Source of the DNA: Planctomycetaceae bacterium
Lineage (GTDB): Bacteria > Planctomycetota > Planctomycetia > Pirellulales > Thermoguttaceae
Direction: 5' to 3'
NCBI GenBank assembly: GCA_031274045.1
Contig: JAISQS010000443.1
Span: forward strand, 1 to 5,800
DNA: 5,800 nucleotides
The stretch's first letter is position 1, and every line of letters starts with the position of its first letter. Below, piece by piece: positions 1 through 5,795 of this stretch. The position numbers were made by a program, and so were the translations under genes. The notes beneath the pieces are model-generated. The model was not told the origin of the DNA. It did no database searches and worked only from the letters and a program-made list of their open reading frames with translations.

Positions 1-17
1 TTATTGTTGATATTATT

Positions 18-98
18 GGGGCGTTGCCCCGAGTGGTGTTCGTGAATCTCTTTCGTAGGGCGTTGCCCTACGCTATGAGCTTGTTGCCCTTTCAGGGC
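18..98. repeat. Cluster of three GGGCGTTGCCC-type hairpins
   Basis: Three short perfect hairpins lie in a row: GGGGC-GTT-GCCCC at 18-30, CGTAGGGC-GTT-GCCCTACG at 54-72 (8-bp stem) and GCCCT-TTC-AGGGC at 86-98. The first two share the core GGGCGTTGCCC, and the third has the same arm sequence in opposite order. They stand out as GC-rich against an AT-rich background. This looks like a dispersed intergenic palindromic (REP-like) repeat unit; I recall similar sequence from planctomycete and other genomes but could not check. No T-run follows the stems, so they are poor intrinsic terminators. They may mark the end of a gene lying to the left of the window. Confidence 0.7.
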
Positions 99-217
99 GT
101 TGATACCGCAAATAAAAGATACAATGTAACACCCCCACAAAATCCAAAATAATCAGCGGTGTTCGTTTCTTTTGTCTGTTTTTTTGTCAACATTCAAATC
201 ATTACTATTGAATCAAT

Positions 218-1579
218 ATGTGTCAAACGTTATTTCATATTCCGTCGGTTATTTTTGGTATTCCGGTGTTTGGTTTTGGTCTTGCGTTTTTTCTTTTTGT
301 ATTTATTGTTTTTGTTGCGGTTTGTCTTCGTGTGATTAAAACCGGCAAATTTGAAGTTGAGTTATTGAGTTATTTGGCGATGGTGTTTGTGATTGGCGTG
401 GTGTTGGTTTATATTGTGCCGGATGTTTTGGAGTCTCAGGGCTTTCCTGTTCGCGGTTATGGTGTTTGTCTTCTTTTTGCGTTTTTATCTGCAATTGGTC
501 TGTCTGCTTGGCTTGGTTCAAGTCGCGGTATTCCGGTTGATGCGGTTGTTTCGCTTGGTTTTTGGGTGACGATTTGCGGCATACTTGGGACTCGTGTGTT
601 TTACGTTACGGAGTATTGGGATCGCATGGAGGTTTCGGTTGACGGCAAGTTGCAACTTTTACCAACACTCTTCAATATAGTCAATATCTCAAATGGCGGT
701 TTAGTTGTTATCGGCGGTATTATCGGCGGCACAATTGGCGCAACGATATTTGCGTGGCGGAACAAATATAACGCTTTGGTCATTCTTGATCTGATAGTGC
801 CGACGGTGATGTTGGGGATTGCGATTGGGCGTATAGGTTGTTTTTTGAATGGTTGTTGTTTTGGCGGAGTTTGTGATCTTCCTTGGGCTGTAACTTTTCC
901 TGTCGGAAGTCCGGCTCACATTTGTCAAATTGAACGCGGTGATACATATTTTGGCGGAATAAAATTCAAACAATCCGAACACAAAAAAGATCAACTCATC
1001 ATCAACGAAATCGACCCAAACCTCAAACCCAAACTCAACCCCGAACAAGCCGAAAAATTAAAACCCGGACTTGTTCTGCACAGCATCAGCGGTTTTACCG
1101 AAAAAGATAAAATCGCAACATACACGCCAAAAAATACAATCGAAGTATCAAGAACCCTCAACTACTTTCAACATTGCAGTCCCGATCGAACCGTACGGTT
1201 TGACTTTTTCGACGAAAGCATACCGCAAATCAAATCTTCATTTGCATCATCGCCGACACAAGATGTCTTGCCCGTTCACCCGACTCAAATTTACAGCTCA
1301 ATATCCGCGTTGATTCTTTGTTTTGTGTTGTTATCTGTCGGGCGGTTCAACTGGATTAAGTCGCACAAGGGTTCTTTGACGGCGGTATTTTTGATACTTT
1401 ACGGCAGTGTCCGTTTTTGTATTGAGATCATCCGCACCGACGAAGAGTCTTTCCTAAATACTGATCTCACAATTTCGCAAAATTTGAGTATCGGACTTAT
1501 TATCATCGGGTTGCTGCTATTCATCGGAACATGGATATACCAAATCCGCTACGACAGTAAACTTCACTCTGATAAATAA
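218..1579 (+). CDS. lgt: Prolipoprotein diacylglyceryl transferase (Lgt)
   Basis: Lgt moves diacylglyceryl from phosphatidylglycerol to the lipobox cysteine of prolipoproteins in the inner membrane. The 453-residue product is far longer than E. coli Lgt (291). Roughly nine hydrophobic segments are visible: about 11-38, 48-68, 80-100, 108-130, 158-180, 186-210, 360-375, 385-403 and 420-441. The first two are an N-terminal extension. Lgt landmarks are VRGYG (Y81, matching E. coli Y26), NGGL at 159-162, GRIGCFLNG with R205 (matching R143), HPTQIY at 353-358, and R399/E403/R406, spaced exactly like R239/E243/R246. A hydrophilic insert at about 241-350 separates the catalytic loop from HPTQ; its QAEKLKPGLVLHSISG stretch resembles the ligand loop of PDZ domains. 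The ATG at 218 opens the MCQTLFHIP start that I recall in planctomycete Lgt; no Shine-Dalgarno is visible. Identity is secure; the PDZ reading is tentative. Confidence 0.95.
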   Translation: MCQTLFHIPSVIFGIPVFGFGLAFFLFVFIVFVAVCLRVIKTGKFEVELLSYLAMVFVIGVVLVYIVPDVLESQGFPVRGYGVCLLFAFLSAIGLSAWLGSSRGIPVDAVVSLGFWVTICGILGTRVFYVTEYWDRMEVSVDGKLQLLPTLFNIVNISNGGLVVIGGIIGGTIGATIFAWRNKYNALVILDLIVPTVMLGIAIGRIGCFLNGCCFGGVCDLPWAVTFPVGSPAHICQIERGDTYFGGIKFKQSEHKKDQLIINEIDPNLKPKLNPEQAEKLKPGLVLHSISGFTEKDKIATYTPKNTIEVSRTLNYFQHCSPDRTVRFDFFDESIPQIKSSFASSPTQDVLPVHPTQIYSSISALILCFVLLSVGRFNWIKSHKGSLTAVFLILYGSVRFCIEIIRTDEESFLNTDLTISQNLSIGLIIIGLLLFIGTWIYQIRYDSKLHSDK

Positions 1580-1610
1580 AACACGATCCGCCCCTCGCGA
1601 TACAACACAA

Positions 1611-1810
1611 TTTTTGCAATATATCAGTGAAATACTTAAGTGCGTTAGTAAAACAACCTTTTTAAGCACGCAGATAACGCGGATTATCAGGATTTGCGCA
1701 GATTTTTGTTATAGATGCTGGTATACTTTTGCCTGTTAATCTTCTATCTGCGAATATCTTTATAATCTGCGTCATCTGCGTGCTAAAAATACGTCTGATA
1801 TATTACAAAT
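1611..1810. repeat. Palindromic intergenic element, copy A
   Basis: This is a roughly 200-bp imperfect palindrome filling most of the lgt-downstream gap. Its outer ends are inverted: TTTGCAATATATCAGTGAAAT near 1613-1633 is matched by the reverse complement of TCTGATATATTACAAA at 1794-1809. The inner stem pairs 1665-1687 with 1762-1784 (21 of 23 complementary, built on GCACGCAGATRACGC / GCGTCATCTGCGTGC). A weaker second stem continues inward (GATTTGCGCAGAT near 1691-1703 with ATCTGCGAATATC near 1746-1758). T-runs precede and A-runs follow the inner stem, and they pair with each other. There is no ORF inside and I see no clear target-site duplication. It is closely similar to copy B at 4764-4990. 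It could be a MITE-like non-autonomous element or a REP/BIME-type structural repeat. Confidence 0.85.
1796..1809 (+). promoter_or_regulatory. Possible promoter -10 region in the right end of repeat A
   Basis: The 14-mer TGATATATTACAAA lies 25 nt upstream of the ATG at 1835. It is repeated exactly at 4977-4990, 46 nt upstream of acpS. It contains TATATT, one base from the TATAAT consensus. No convincing -35 box at normal spacing is visible here. The distance to the start would suit a short leader. It may equally be conserved only because it is the terminal sequence of the repeat element. Confidence 0.25.
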
Positions 1811-1834
1811 CAAAGTTACGAATTTCAGAAAATT

Positions 1835-4759
1835 ATGATAACGTTTAATTGTCCTAATTGCGGCAAGCCGTATTCGTTTAGTGATCGTTTTGCGGGGCGG
1901 CGAATGGTTTGCGCGGAATGCAAAAAGCCGCTTACGGTGCCGGAATCTATTGATCAACCGTCTATTGATCAACCGGAGTCTATTGGTCAAATTGATGTTG
2001 TTGGCGGGCTTGATATATCGGAGTCAAAAGGAGTCGGTGAGCAATTGCCGACGGATGCAATTGACCAAGTTGAGCGTGGAGATGATGTGGTTGCATCTAT
2101 GAATAATGACGCGGTTACGGCGTTGCTCGCGGCGGCGTTCACCGACAAAATACAAGATCAACGCAACGCCGAAGCCCGCGCAAAAATGCCTCCGCCGCCG
2201 CCAACTCCAAAAAAAATTGAACCTCCGCCAAAAAAGAAATTCATCACTTCCGGTCTTGTTATAACGATTTCTGTTTTTCTTGTTCTCGTTGGAGTTGGTG
2301 TTTATTTTATTTTTTTCTTTGACTGGCTTGGGCGTGATTTGCGTCTCGATATGGTTGAGCAAATTGAAGAGCATTTGATCAAAACGACAATTGCTATCGG
2401 CAAGAAGGATTCGCAAATTGAGGCTTTGAAGGTTACGTCATTGAATTCGTGGAGTTCGACTTGTGGTGCGGTTGATGCTTTTCTTATGACTGTTGGTGAT
2501 ATTGATGCGCGGAATAGTGATGTGTTTGAGCTAGAGTGGAATATTTCACGCGACACCATAAACGAGGACGGCAAAAACAAACTCACAATTGCCCGCAACG
2601 AAATCAAAGAAGCAATCACAATCGCAGAAGCAAATTTGCCGCAACTGCTGACGCAAATTGAAAACGACAAGGAAAAAGCCGGCGTAGACGAACACATGAC
2701 AGACATCGCAATAAACGACGCAATAAATTTACGCGAAGAATTAAAATTTTACCAAGACGAATTAGAAAAATTAAAACAACAAATTAAAAACAATCCCGAC
2801 GAACGTCCCGAATCAATACCGTTTCCAAAATTCGATAAAATCAAAACACAAGACACCGATAAAATCATAAAATTTAACAGCGATTGGACAGAAGAATATT
2901 TCAGCCAATTCGCTTTTTCCGAAGCGTTGCCGGGTCAATATTTCACTATGTTTGACGGAATGCGGCGATTATTCGGCAAAAGGTCTTTGCGGGTTACGTT
3001 GATTAACAGAATGCCGATAACGATAACCTTTCCAGGAGACATTACGGCAGGAGACATTTCGGCAAGAGACATTACAGCAGGGGACGTTTCGGCAAAAATT
3101 GATCCGCCAAAAAACGAATTACCAATCACCCGCACATTCAATTTCGCTGTACGATTCCCCGACATAACAGACGCAATCATGATCGGCGAAGAACGCAACA
3201 CCGGACAAATCAACGAAATAAAAATCAAATTCATAAACAAAGCAGGTCACATCGAATTCAAAACAAAATCAAAAGAATATTGCGATGCCATATTTTACGC
3301 CGGTCGCGGCAGATTTTTCGCTGTTGATTTCTCGCTCGAAGGAGATGAATTTTGGGAGAGAAAAGATTTTTTTGACAATACAAAATTAACAACCATAATC
3401 CAAAATGACAAAACCGATTTGAATGAAGATGAAATCAAAAAAATGATAGATGAAGCCGGTATGCAAGAATACGAACGGGAAAGAAAAGTGTTGGCTTTTT
3501 TCGATCAAATTGACGCGGTGGAGTTACGGATTTTGCCCGCGTCAAACAGAACAACTTTCTGGCTCGACGGCATCACTCTCTCCGAAAACAAAGCCCAAAA
3601 TAAAATTGACCTGACCCTCGCAAACGCGAAAAAAGAAGAGCTGCAAGAAATCGAACTCGCAAACAGAAAGAAAAGAAGAGCAAGATCAATAATAAATATG
3701 CTCTCAAAAATTCAAGGATACCAAAACATCGAACAACCCGACTCCGACCCAAACGCAAACATAAAAATCAACACACCAGACAACTCCAACAAAAAAACTA
3801 ACTTGACAGACCAACAAAAAAAGACCGACAAAAACACAGAAAACGCAAAAAATAATTTGCCCAAAGAACCGGAAAAAATAACACGAAATAAAAAGAATTT
3901 CTTCAAACTAATTCTGCACGACCTAAAAGGAAAAATCAGAGCAAACTACAACGGAAGAACTTTTTTCTTTAACGCAAATTCGACCATTCCTGAAAAAGTT
4001 GAGGAGTACGAGATCGTTCAGGTAAGCATCATAAACAAAGACCAAGATAAAAAAATCAGCGGACAAAATAACAACAACAAAAATAATGGTGACACAAATG
4101 ATGAAGAGTCGTTGAAGATTTCTGCGGTTAATTTGGGTTGGATTTTGGAGTGTAGGACGATTACGGTTTTGGAGCTTTGTGGGGTTGGTTTGGAGGATTC
4201 GGATGTGATTGGTTTGGCATCTTTATCATCGCTTCGGTCTCTTAATTTGTCTGGCAATCGTTTGACGTTTGAGGTGTTTCCGGCGTTGAAGGTTTTTCGC
4301 AAGTTGGAGTGTTTGGAGGTTGGCGGTATACGTTCGCGGGTGAAGGGGATTGATGCGTTGGGGGCGTTGAAGACGTTGAAGACGTTGAATTTATCGGGGT
4401 CTGAATTTGACAGTACGGATTTGAATTATTGTGTGACGTTGGCTGATTTGGAAATGTTGGATTTATCCGGTTCGAAGGTTGGAGATCGTGTTGCGGTAAT
4501 AATGCAGGTGTTGCAAAAATTGAAAGTAATAAATTTGTCAAATACACGAATAACAAACGCAGCAATAGAACCGCTAACAACACTCGATGAATTGGAAGAA
4601 TTAAAATTAGACGGAACCGATATAAACGAAGAATGCCTTGAATCAATAAACAAAATAAAAAACCTAAAAAAAGTCTCAGCACTAAAAACAAAAATCACAA
4701 AAAATCACATAAAACAAAAAATAAATAATCCAAATATAGAATTCAACGTCGACAAATAA
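1835..4759 (+). CDS. Membrane-anchored zinc-ribbon / leucine-rich-repeat protein, function unknown
   Basis: I do not recognise a named gene. The 974-residue product has a clear domain order. An N-terminal zinc ribbon has two CxxC knuckles (C6/C9 and C26/C29) followed by a VPES end typical of planctomycete ribbons. A polar linker (about 38-135) carries SIDQP repeats and a proline-rich stretch (PPPPPTPKKIEPPPKKK). One transmembrane helix spans about 137-163. Lysines before it suggest the ribbon is cytoplasmic and the rest extracytoplasmic. A helical, probably coiled-coil region covers about 170-320. A beta-rich region at about 380-585 ends in NRTTFWLDGITL, resembling the last strand of galactose-binding-like jelly rolls (tentative). 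Then come a K/N/Q-rich linker (about 586-760) and eight LRRs of exactly 24 residues (768-959), with the LxL position at 781, 805, 829, 853, 877, 901, 925 and 949. No enzymatic motif is visible. The ATG start has no Shine-Dalgarno but gives an intact ribbon. Confidence 0.9.
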   Translation: MITFNCPNCGKPYSFSDRFAGRRMVCAECKKPLTVPESIDQPSIDQPESIGQIDVVGGLDISESKGVGEQLPTDAIDQVERGDDVVASMNNDAVTALLAAAFTDKIQDQRNAEARAKMPPPPPTPKKIEPPPKKKFITSGLVITISVFLVLVGVGVYFIFFFDWLGRDLRLDMVEQIEEHLIKTTIAIGKKDSQIEALKVTSLNSWSSTCGAVDAFLMTVGDIDARNSDVFELEWNISRDTINEDGKNKLTIARNEIKEAITIAEANLPQLLTQIENDKEKAGVDEHMTDIAINDAINLREELKFYQDELEKLKQQIKNNPDERPESIPFPKFDKIKTQDTDKIIKFNSDWTEEYFSQFAFSEALPGQYFTMFDGMRRLFGKRSLRVTLINRMPITITFPGDITAGDISARDITAGDVSAKIDPPKNELPITRTFNFAVRFPDITDAIMIGEERNTGQINEIKIKFINKAGHIEFKTKSKEYCDAIFYAGRGRFFAVDFSLEGDEFWERKDFFDNTKLTTIIQNDKTDLNEDEIKKMIDEAGMQEYERERKVLAFFDQIDAVELRILPASNRTTFWLDGITLSENKAQNKIDLTLANAKKEELQEIELANRKKRRARSIINMLSKIQGYQNIEQPDSDPNANIKINTPDNSNKKTNLTDQQKKTDKNTENAKNNLPKEPEKITRNKKNFFKLILHDLKGKIRANYNGRTFFFNANSTIPEKVEEYEIVQVSIINKDQDKKISGQNNNNKNNGDTNDEESLKISAVNLGWILECRTITVLELCGVGLEDSDVIGLASLSSLRSLNLSGNRLTFEVFPALKVFRKLECLEVGGIRSRVKGIDALGALKTLKTLNLSGSEFDSTDLNYCVTLADLEMLDLSGSKVGDRVAVIMQVLQKLKVINLSNTRITNAAIEPLTTLDELEELKLDGTDINEECLESINKIKNLKKVSALKTKITKNHIKQKINNPNIEFNVDK
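1946..1993 (+). repeat. In-frame 15-bp tandem repeat (SIDQP)
   Basis: TCTATTGATCAACCG occurs perfectly at 1946-1960 and 1961-1975. After a GAG codon a diverged third unit, TCTATTGGTCAAATT, occupies 1979-1993. The encoded units are SIDQP, SIDQP and SIGQI, just after the zinc ribbon of the large membrane protein. Units in multiples of three keep the frame. The perfect identity of the first two suggests a recent slippage duplication in a flexible linker. Confidence 0.85.
3035..3094 (+). repeat. In-frame 15-bp tandem repeat, four units ([GR]D[IV][TS]A)
   Basis: Four consecutive 15-bp units lie at 3035-3049, 3050-3064, 3065-3079 and 3080-3094, encoding GDITA, GDISA, RDITA and GDVSA (residues 401-420). 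The units alternate ITA/ISA/ITA/VSA, so duplication of a 30-bp pair is possible. They lie within the predicted beta-rich extracytoplasmic part, probably in a loop. The units have begun to diverge, so the array is older than the SIDQP repeat at the N-terminus. Confidence 0.85.
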
Positions 4760-4763
4760 AAAA

Positions 4764-4990
4764 ATCGTAATATGTCAGTGAAATGCCTCAACTGTAGTAA
4801 AACAAACCTTATTCACGACCTTATCAAACATTTTTTGGCACGCAGATGACGCTGATTATCATGATTTGCGCAGATTTTTTTATAAATGCCTGTTCTTCTT
4901 TATATGCGAATATCTTTAAAATCTGCGTCGTCTGCGTGCTAAAAAAGGTTAAGGTTGATTAGAGTGGATATTTCGCTGATATATTACAAA
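4764..4990. repeat. Palindromic intergenic element, copy B
   Basis: This second copy of the element at 1611-1810 begins a few bases after the stop codon of the LRR gene. Its outer ends are inverted: ATCGTAATATGTCAGTGAAAT at 4764-4784 against the reverse complement of 4970-4990 (17 of 21 matching). The inner stem pairs 4838-4859 with 4918-4939 (19 of 22 complementary). The core shares long runs with copy A, for example GATTTGCGCAGATTTTT and GCGAATATCTTTA. Copy B has a shorter central loop but longer spacers between inner stem and ends. The left spacer carries CCTTAT motifs (4807, 4819). The right spacer has the 43-bp end found inverted downstream of acpS. No ORF is present. Confidence 0.85.
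4977..4990 (+). promoter_or_regulatory. Possible acpS promoter -10 region in the right end of repeat B
   Basis: TGATATATTACAAA is identical to 1796-1809 upstream of the LRR gene. TATATT at 4980-4985 could serve as a -10 box, and TTGATT at 4955-4960 as a -35 box, but the 19-bp spacing is longer than the usual 17. The leader to the acpS ATG would be about 45 nt and AT-rich. This is pattern matching to a sigma-70-type consensus only, and the match may simply reflect repeat-end conservation. Confidence 0.25.
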
Positions 4991-5036
4991 AAATCAAATA
5001 TAAACACGATAGTTCAAACAATAGTTAAAAATTTTT

Positions 5037-5426
5037 ATGCGAGTTATTGGAATTGGTACGGACATAATTGAGTGTTCGCGAATAGGTCGGATTTTGGCGA
5101 GTCATCGGGATAGTTTTACTCGTATGACTTTTACTGAGTTGGAGAATAGTTATTGTTCGGGTCGCAAAAATTTTGAGCAACACTACGCTGGACGTTGGGC
5201 AGCAAAAGAAGCGGTGATGAAGGCACTTGGCACGGGATGGATAAGTGGACTTACGTGGACGGATATTGAGGTTGTGAATCAATCAGGCGGAAAACCGTCA
5301 ATACAACTCCACGACGGAGCCGCAAATATCGCAAAAAAATTAGGCATCCAAGAAATCCAAATCAGCATAACTCACTGCGCCGACTACGCCGTAGCCTTCG
5401 CCATCGCCCTAGCCGACAACACATAA
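5037..5426 (+). CDS. acpS: Holo-[acyl-carrier-protein] synthase (AcpS)
   Basis: AcpS transfers 4'-phosphopantetheine from coenzyme A to the serine of acyl carrier protein, activating it for fatty-acid synthesis. It is a cytosolic, normally trimeric enzyme. The 129-residue product is of normal family length. The N-terminal GIGTDIIE motif carries the Mg-binding D9. The AGRWAAKEAVMKALGTG motif (51-67) carries the second metal ligand E58 and the catalytic-region K62. SGGKP at 83-87 and ISITHCADYAVAFA at 109-122 match the family's conserved GKP and S-x-SH-x6-A elements. The ATG at 5037 starts directly at the conserved first strand (MRVIGIG), which decides the start; no Shine-Dalgarno is seen. The gene stands alone between repeat element B and an inverted fragment of that element. 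Codon use changes sharply near position 5270. Confidence 0.95.
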   Translation: MRVIGIGTDIIECSRIGRILASHRDSFTRMTFTELENSYCSGRKNFEQHYAGRWAAKEAVMKALGTGWISGLTWTDIEVVNQSGGKPSIQLHDGAANIAKKLGIQEIQISITHCADYAVAFAIALADNT

Positions 5427-5481
5427 AAAACACAAACAAATAACCAATCACAAGTCCATAAAACAGATTCACACAAACAAC
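5427..5481. other. A+C-rich spacer after acpS
   Basis: These 55 bases contain only 8 G or T on the + strand, continuing the A+C-rich composition of the 3' part of acpS past its stop codon. The stretch ends abruptly at the T-run that opens the inverted repeat end at 5482. No hairpin, ORF or recognisable regulatory site is visible. Confidence 0.6.
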
Positions 5482-5612
5482 TTTTTTTGTAATATACCAG
5501 CGAAATATCCGGCTCTAATCGACCTTATTTATAACCTTATTTTTCCTAACAAAACAACCTTAGTAGCCATTGTATTACCCCAGATAGCAAACCTTATTAC
5601 CTTATTATTTTC
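5482..5612. repeat. Inverted partial copy of the palindromic element end, with CCTTAT motifs
   Basis: Positions 5483-5526 match the reverse complement of 4951-4993 (the right end of copy B) with a few substitutions and one 1-bp indel; both contain AGCGAAATATCC next to GTAATATA. Beyond it lie scattered CCTTAT motifs at 5523, 5535, 5592 and 5600, plus CCTTAG at 5558, and the AAAACAACCTTAGTAG stretch resembles the left spacers of copies A and B (AAAACAACCTT). The GCACGCAG core stem is absent, so this is a truncated or internally deleted copy. No ORF is present. Confidence 0.7.
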
Positions 5613-5637
5613 CAATCCGTTCTATGTTTCGCGTTAT

Positions 5638-5710
5638 TACATTCCGTTAGGAATGTATCGCTCGGTAGAAAAAGAAGCCCCCGCCGAGTCTTCGCATTCC
5701 GTAGGAATGC
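5638..5710. repeat. Paired GGAATG palindromes (REP-like unit)
   Basis: Two perfect hairpins bracket a 36-bp spacer: TACATTCC-GTTA-GGAATGTA at 5638-5657 (8-bp stem) and GCATTCC-GTA-GGAATGC at 5694-5710 (7-bp stem). The spacer can form a weaker stem, CTCGG at 5661-5665 with CCGAG at 5684-5688. This differs from both the GGGCGTTGCCC cluster and the element A/B family. I recall CATTCCGTAGGAATG palindromes as dispersed repeats in several phyla, from memory only. It is non-coding. Confidence 0.7.
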
Positions 5711-5740
5711 AACCCCGTGACTTAACCAACGGTGGCATTT

Positions 5741-5795
5741 GCGTAATTCGGAATGCGTAATTCGGAATCAGGAGCAATATCTTTAATTCCGAATT
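5741..5795. repeat. 14-bp tandem duplication and inverted AATTCGGAAT
   Basis: GCGTAATTCGGAAT is present twice in perfect tandem (5741-5754 and 5755-5768). The 10-mer AATTCGGAAT at 5759-5768 then recurs inverted as ATTCCGAATT at 5786-5795 across a 17-nt loop, and a further TTCCGAA runs to the window edge. The structure probably continues beyond 5800, so its full extent cannot be judged. No coding potential is seen. Confidence 0.7.

Noticed and set aside
184..212. Possible lgt promoter: TTGTCA at 184-189 with ATTGAA at 207-212
   Set aside because: The spacing is 17 bp, but the -10 match to TATAAT is poor and the region is AT-rich, so the match carries little weight.
1..217. Coding tail of an upstream gene at the window start
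   Set aside because: The stretch is dominated by hairpins and contains no open frame with protein-like sequence, so no partial gene can be supported.
701..1048. Minus-strand open frame of 115 codons opposite lgt
   Set aside because: It is antisense to conserved Lgt coding sequence and has no motif or start context of its own.
1665..1784. Inner stem of repeat A as an intrinsic terminator for lgt
   Set aside because: The T-run precedes the stem and an A-run follows it on either strand, the reverse of a rho-independent terminator. The same holds for copy B.
1611..1810. Repeats A and B as a CRISPR array or an RNA gene
   Set aside because: The copies are 3 kb apart with no short regular direct repeats and spacers. 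The palindromic form fits an interspersed element, and no known ncRNA family is recognised.
2024..2706. Two overlapping minus-strand open frames (2024-2416 and 2302-2706)
   Set aside because: Both are antisense to the large gene, overlap each other, and encode low-complexity basic or serine/isoleucine-rich sequence without domains.
4242..4691. Long minus-strand open frame (149 codons) opposite the LRR region
   Set aside because: It lies entirely within a well-supported + strand LRR gene with regular 24-residue repeats. The antisense translation has no recognisable motif, and its openness follows from the skewed base composition.
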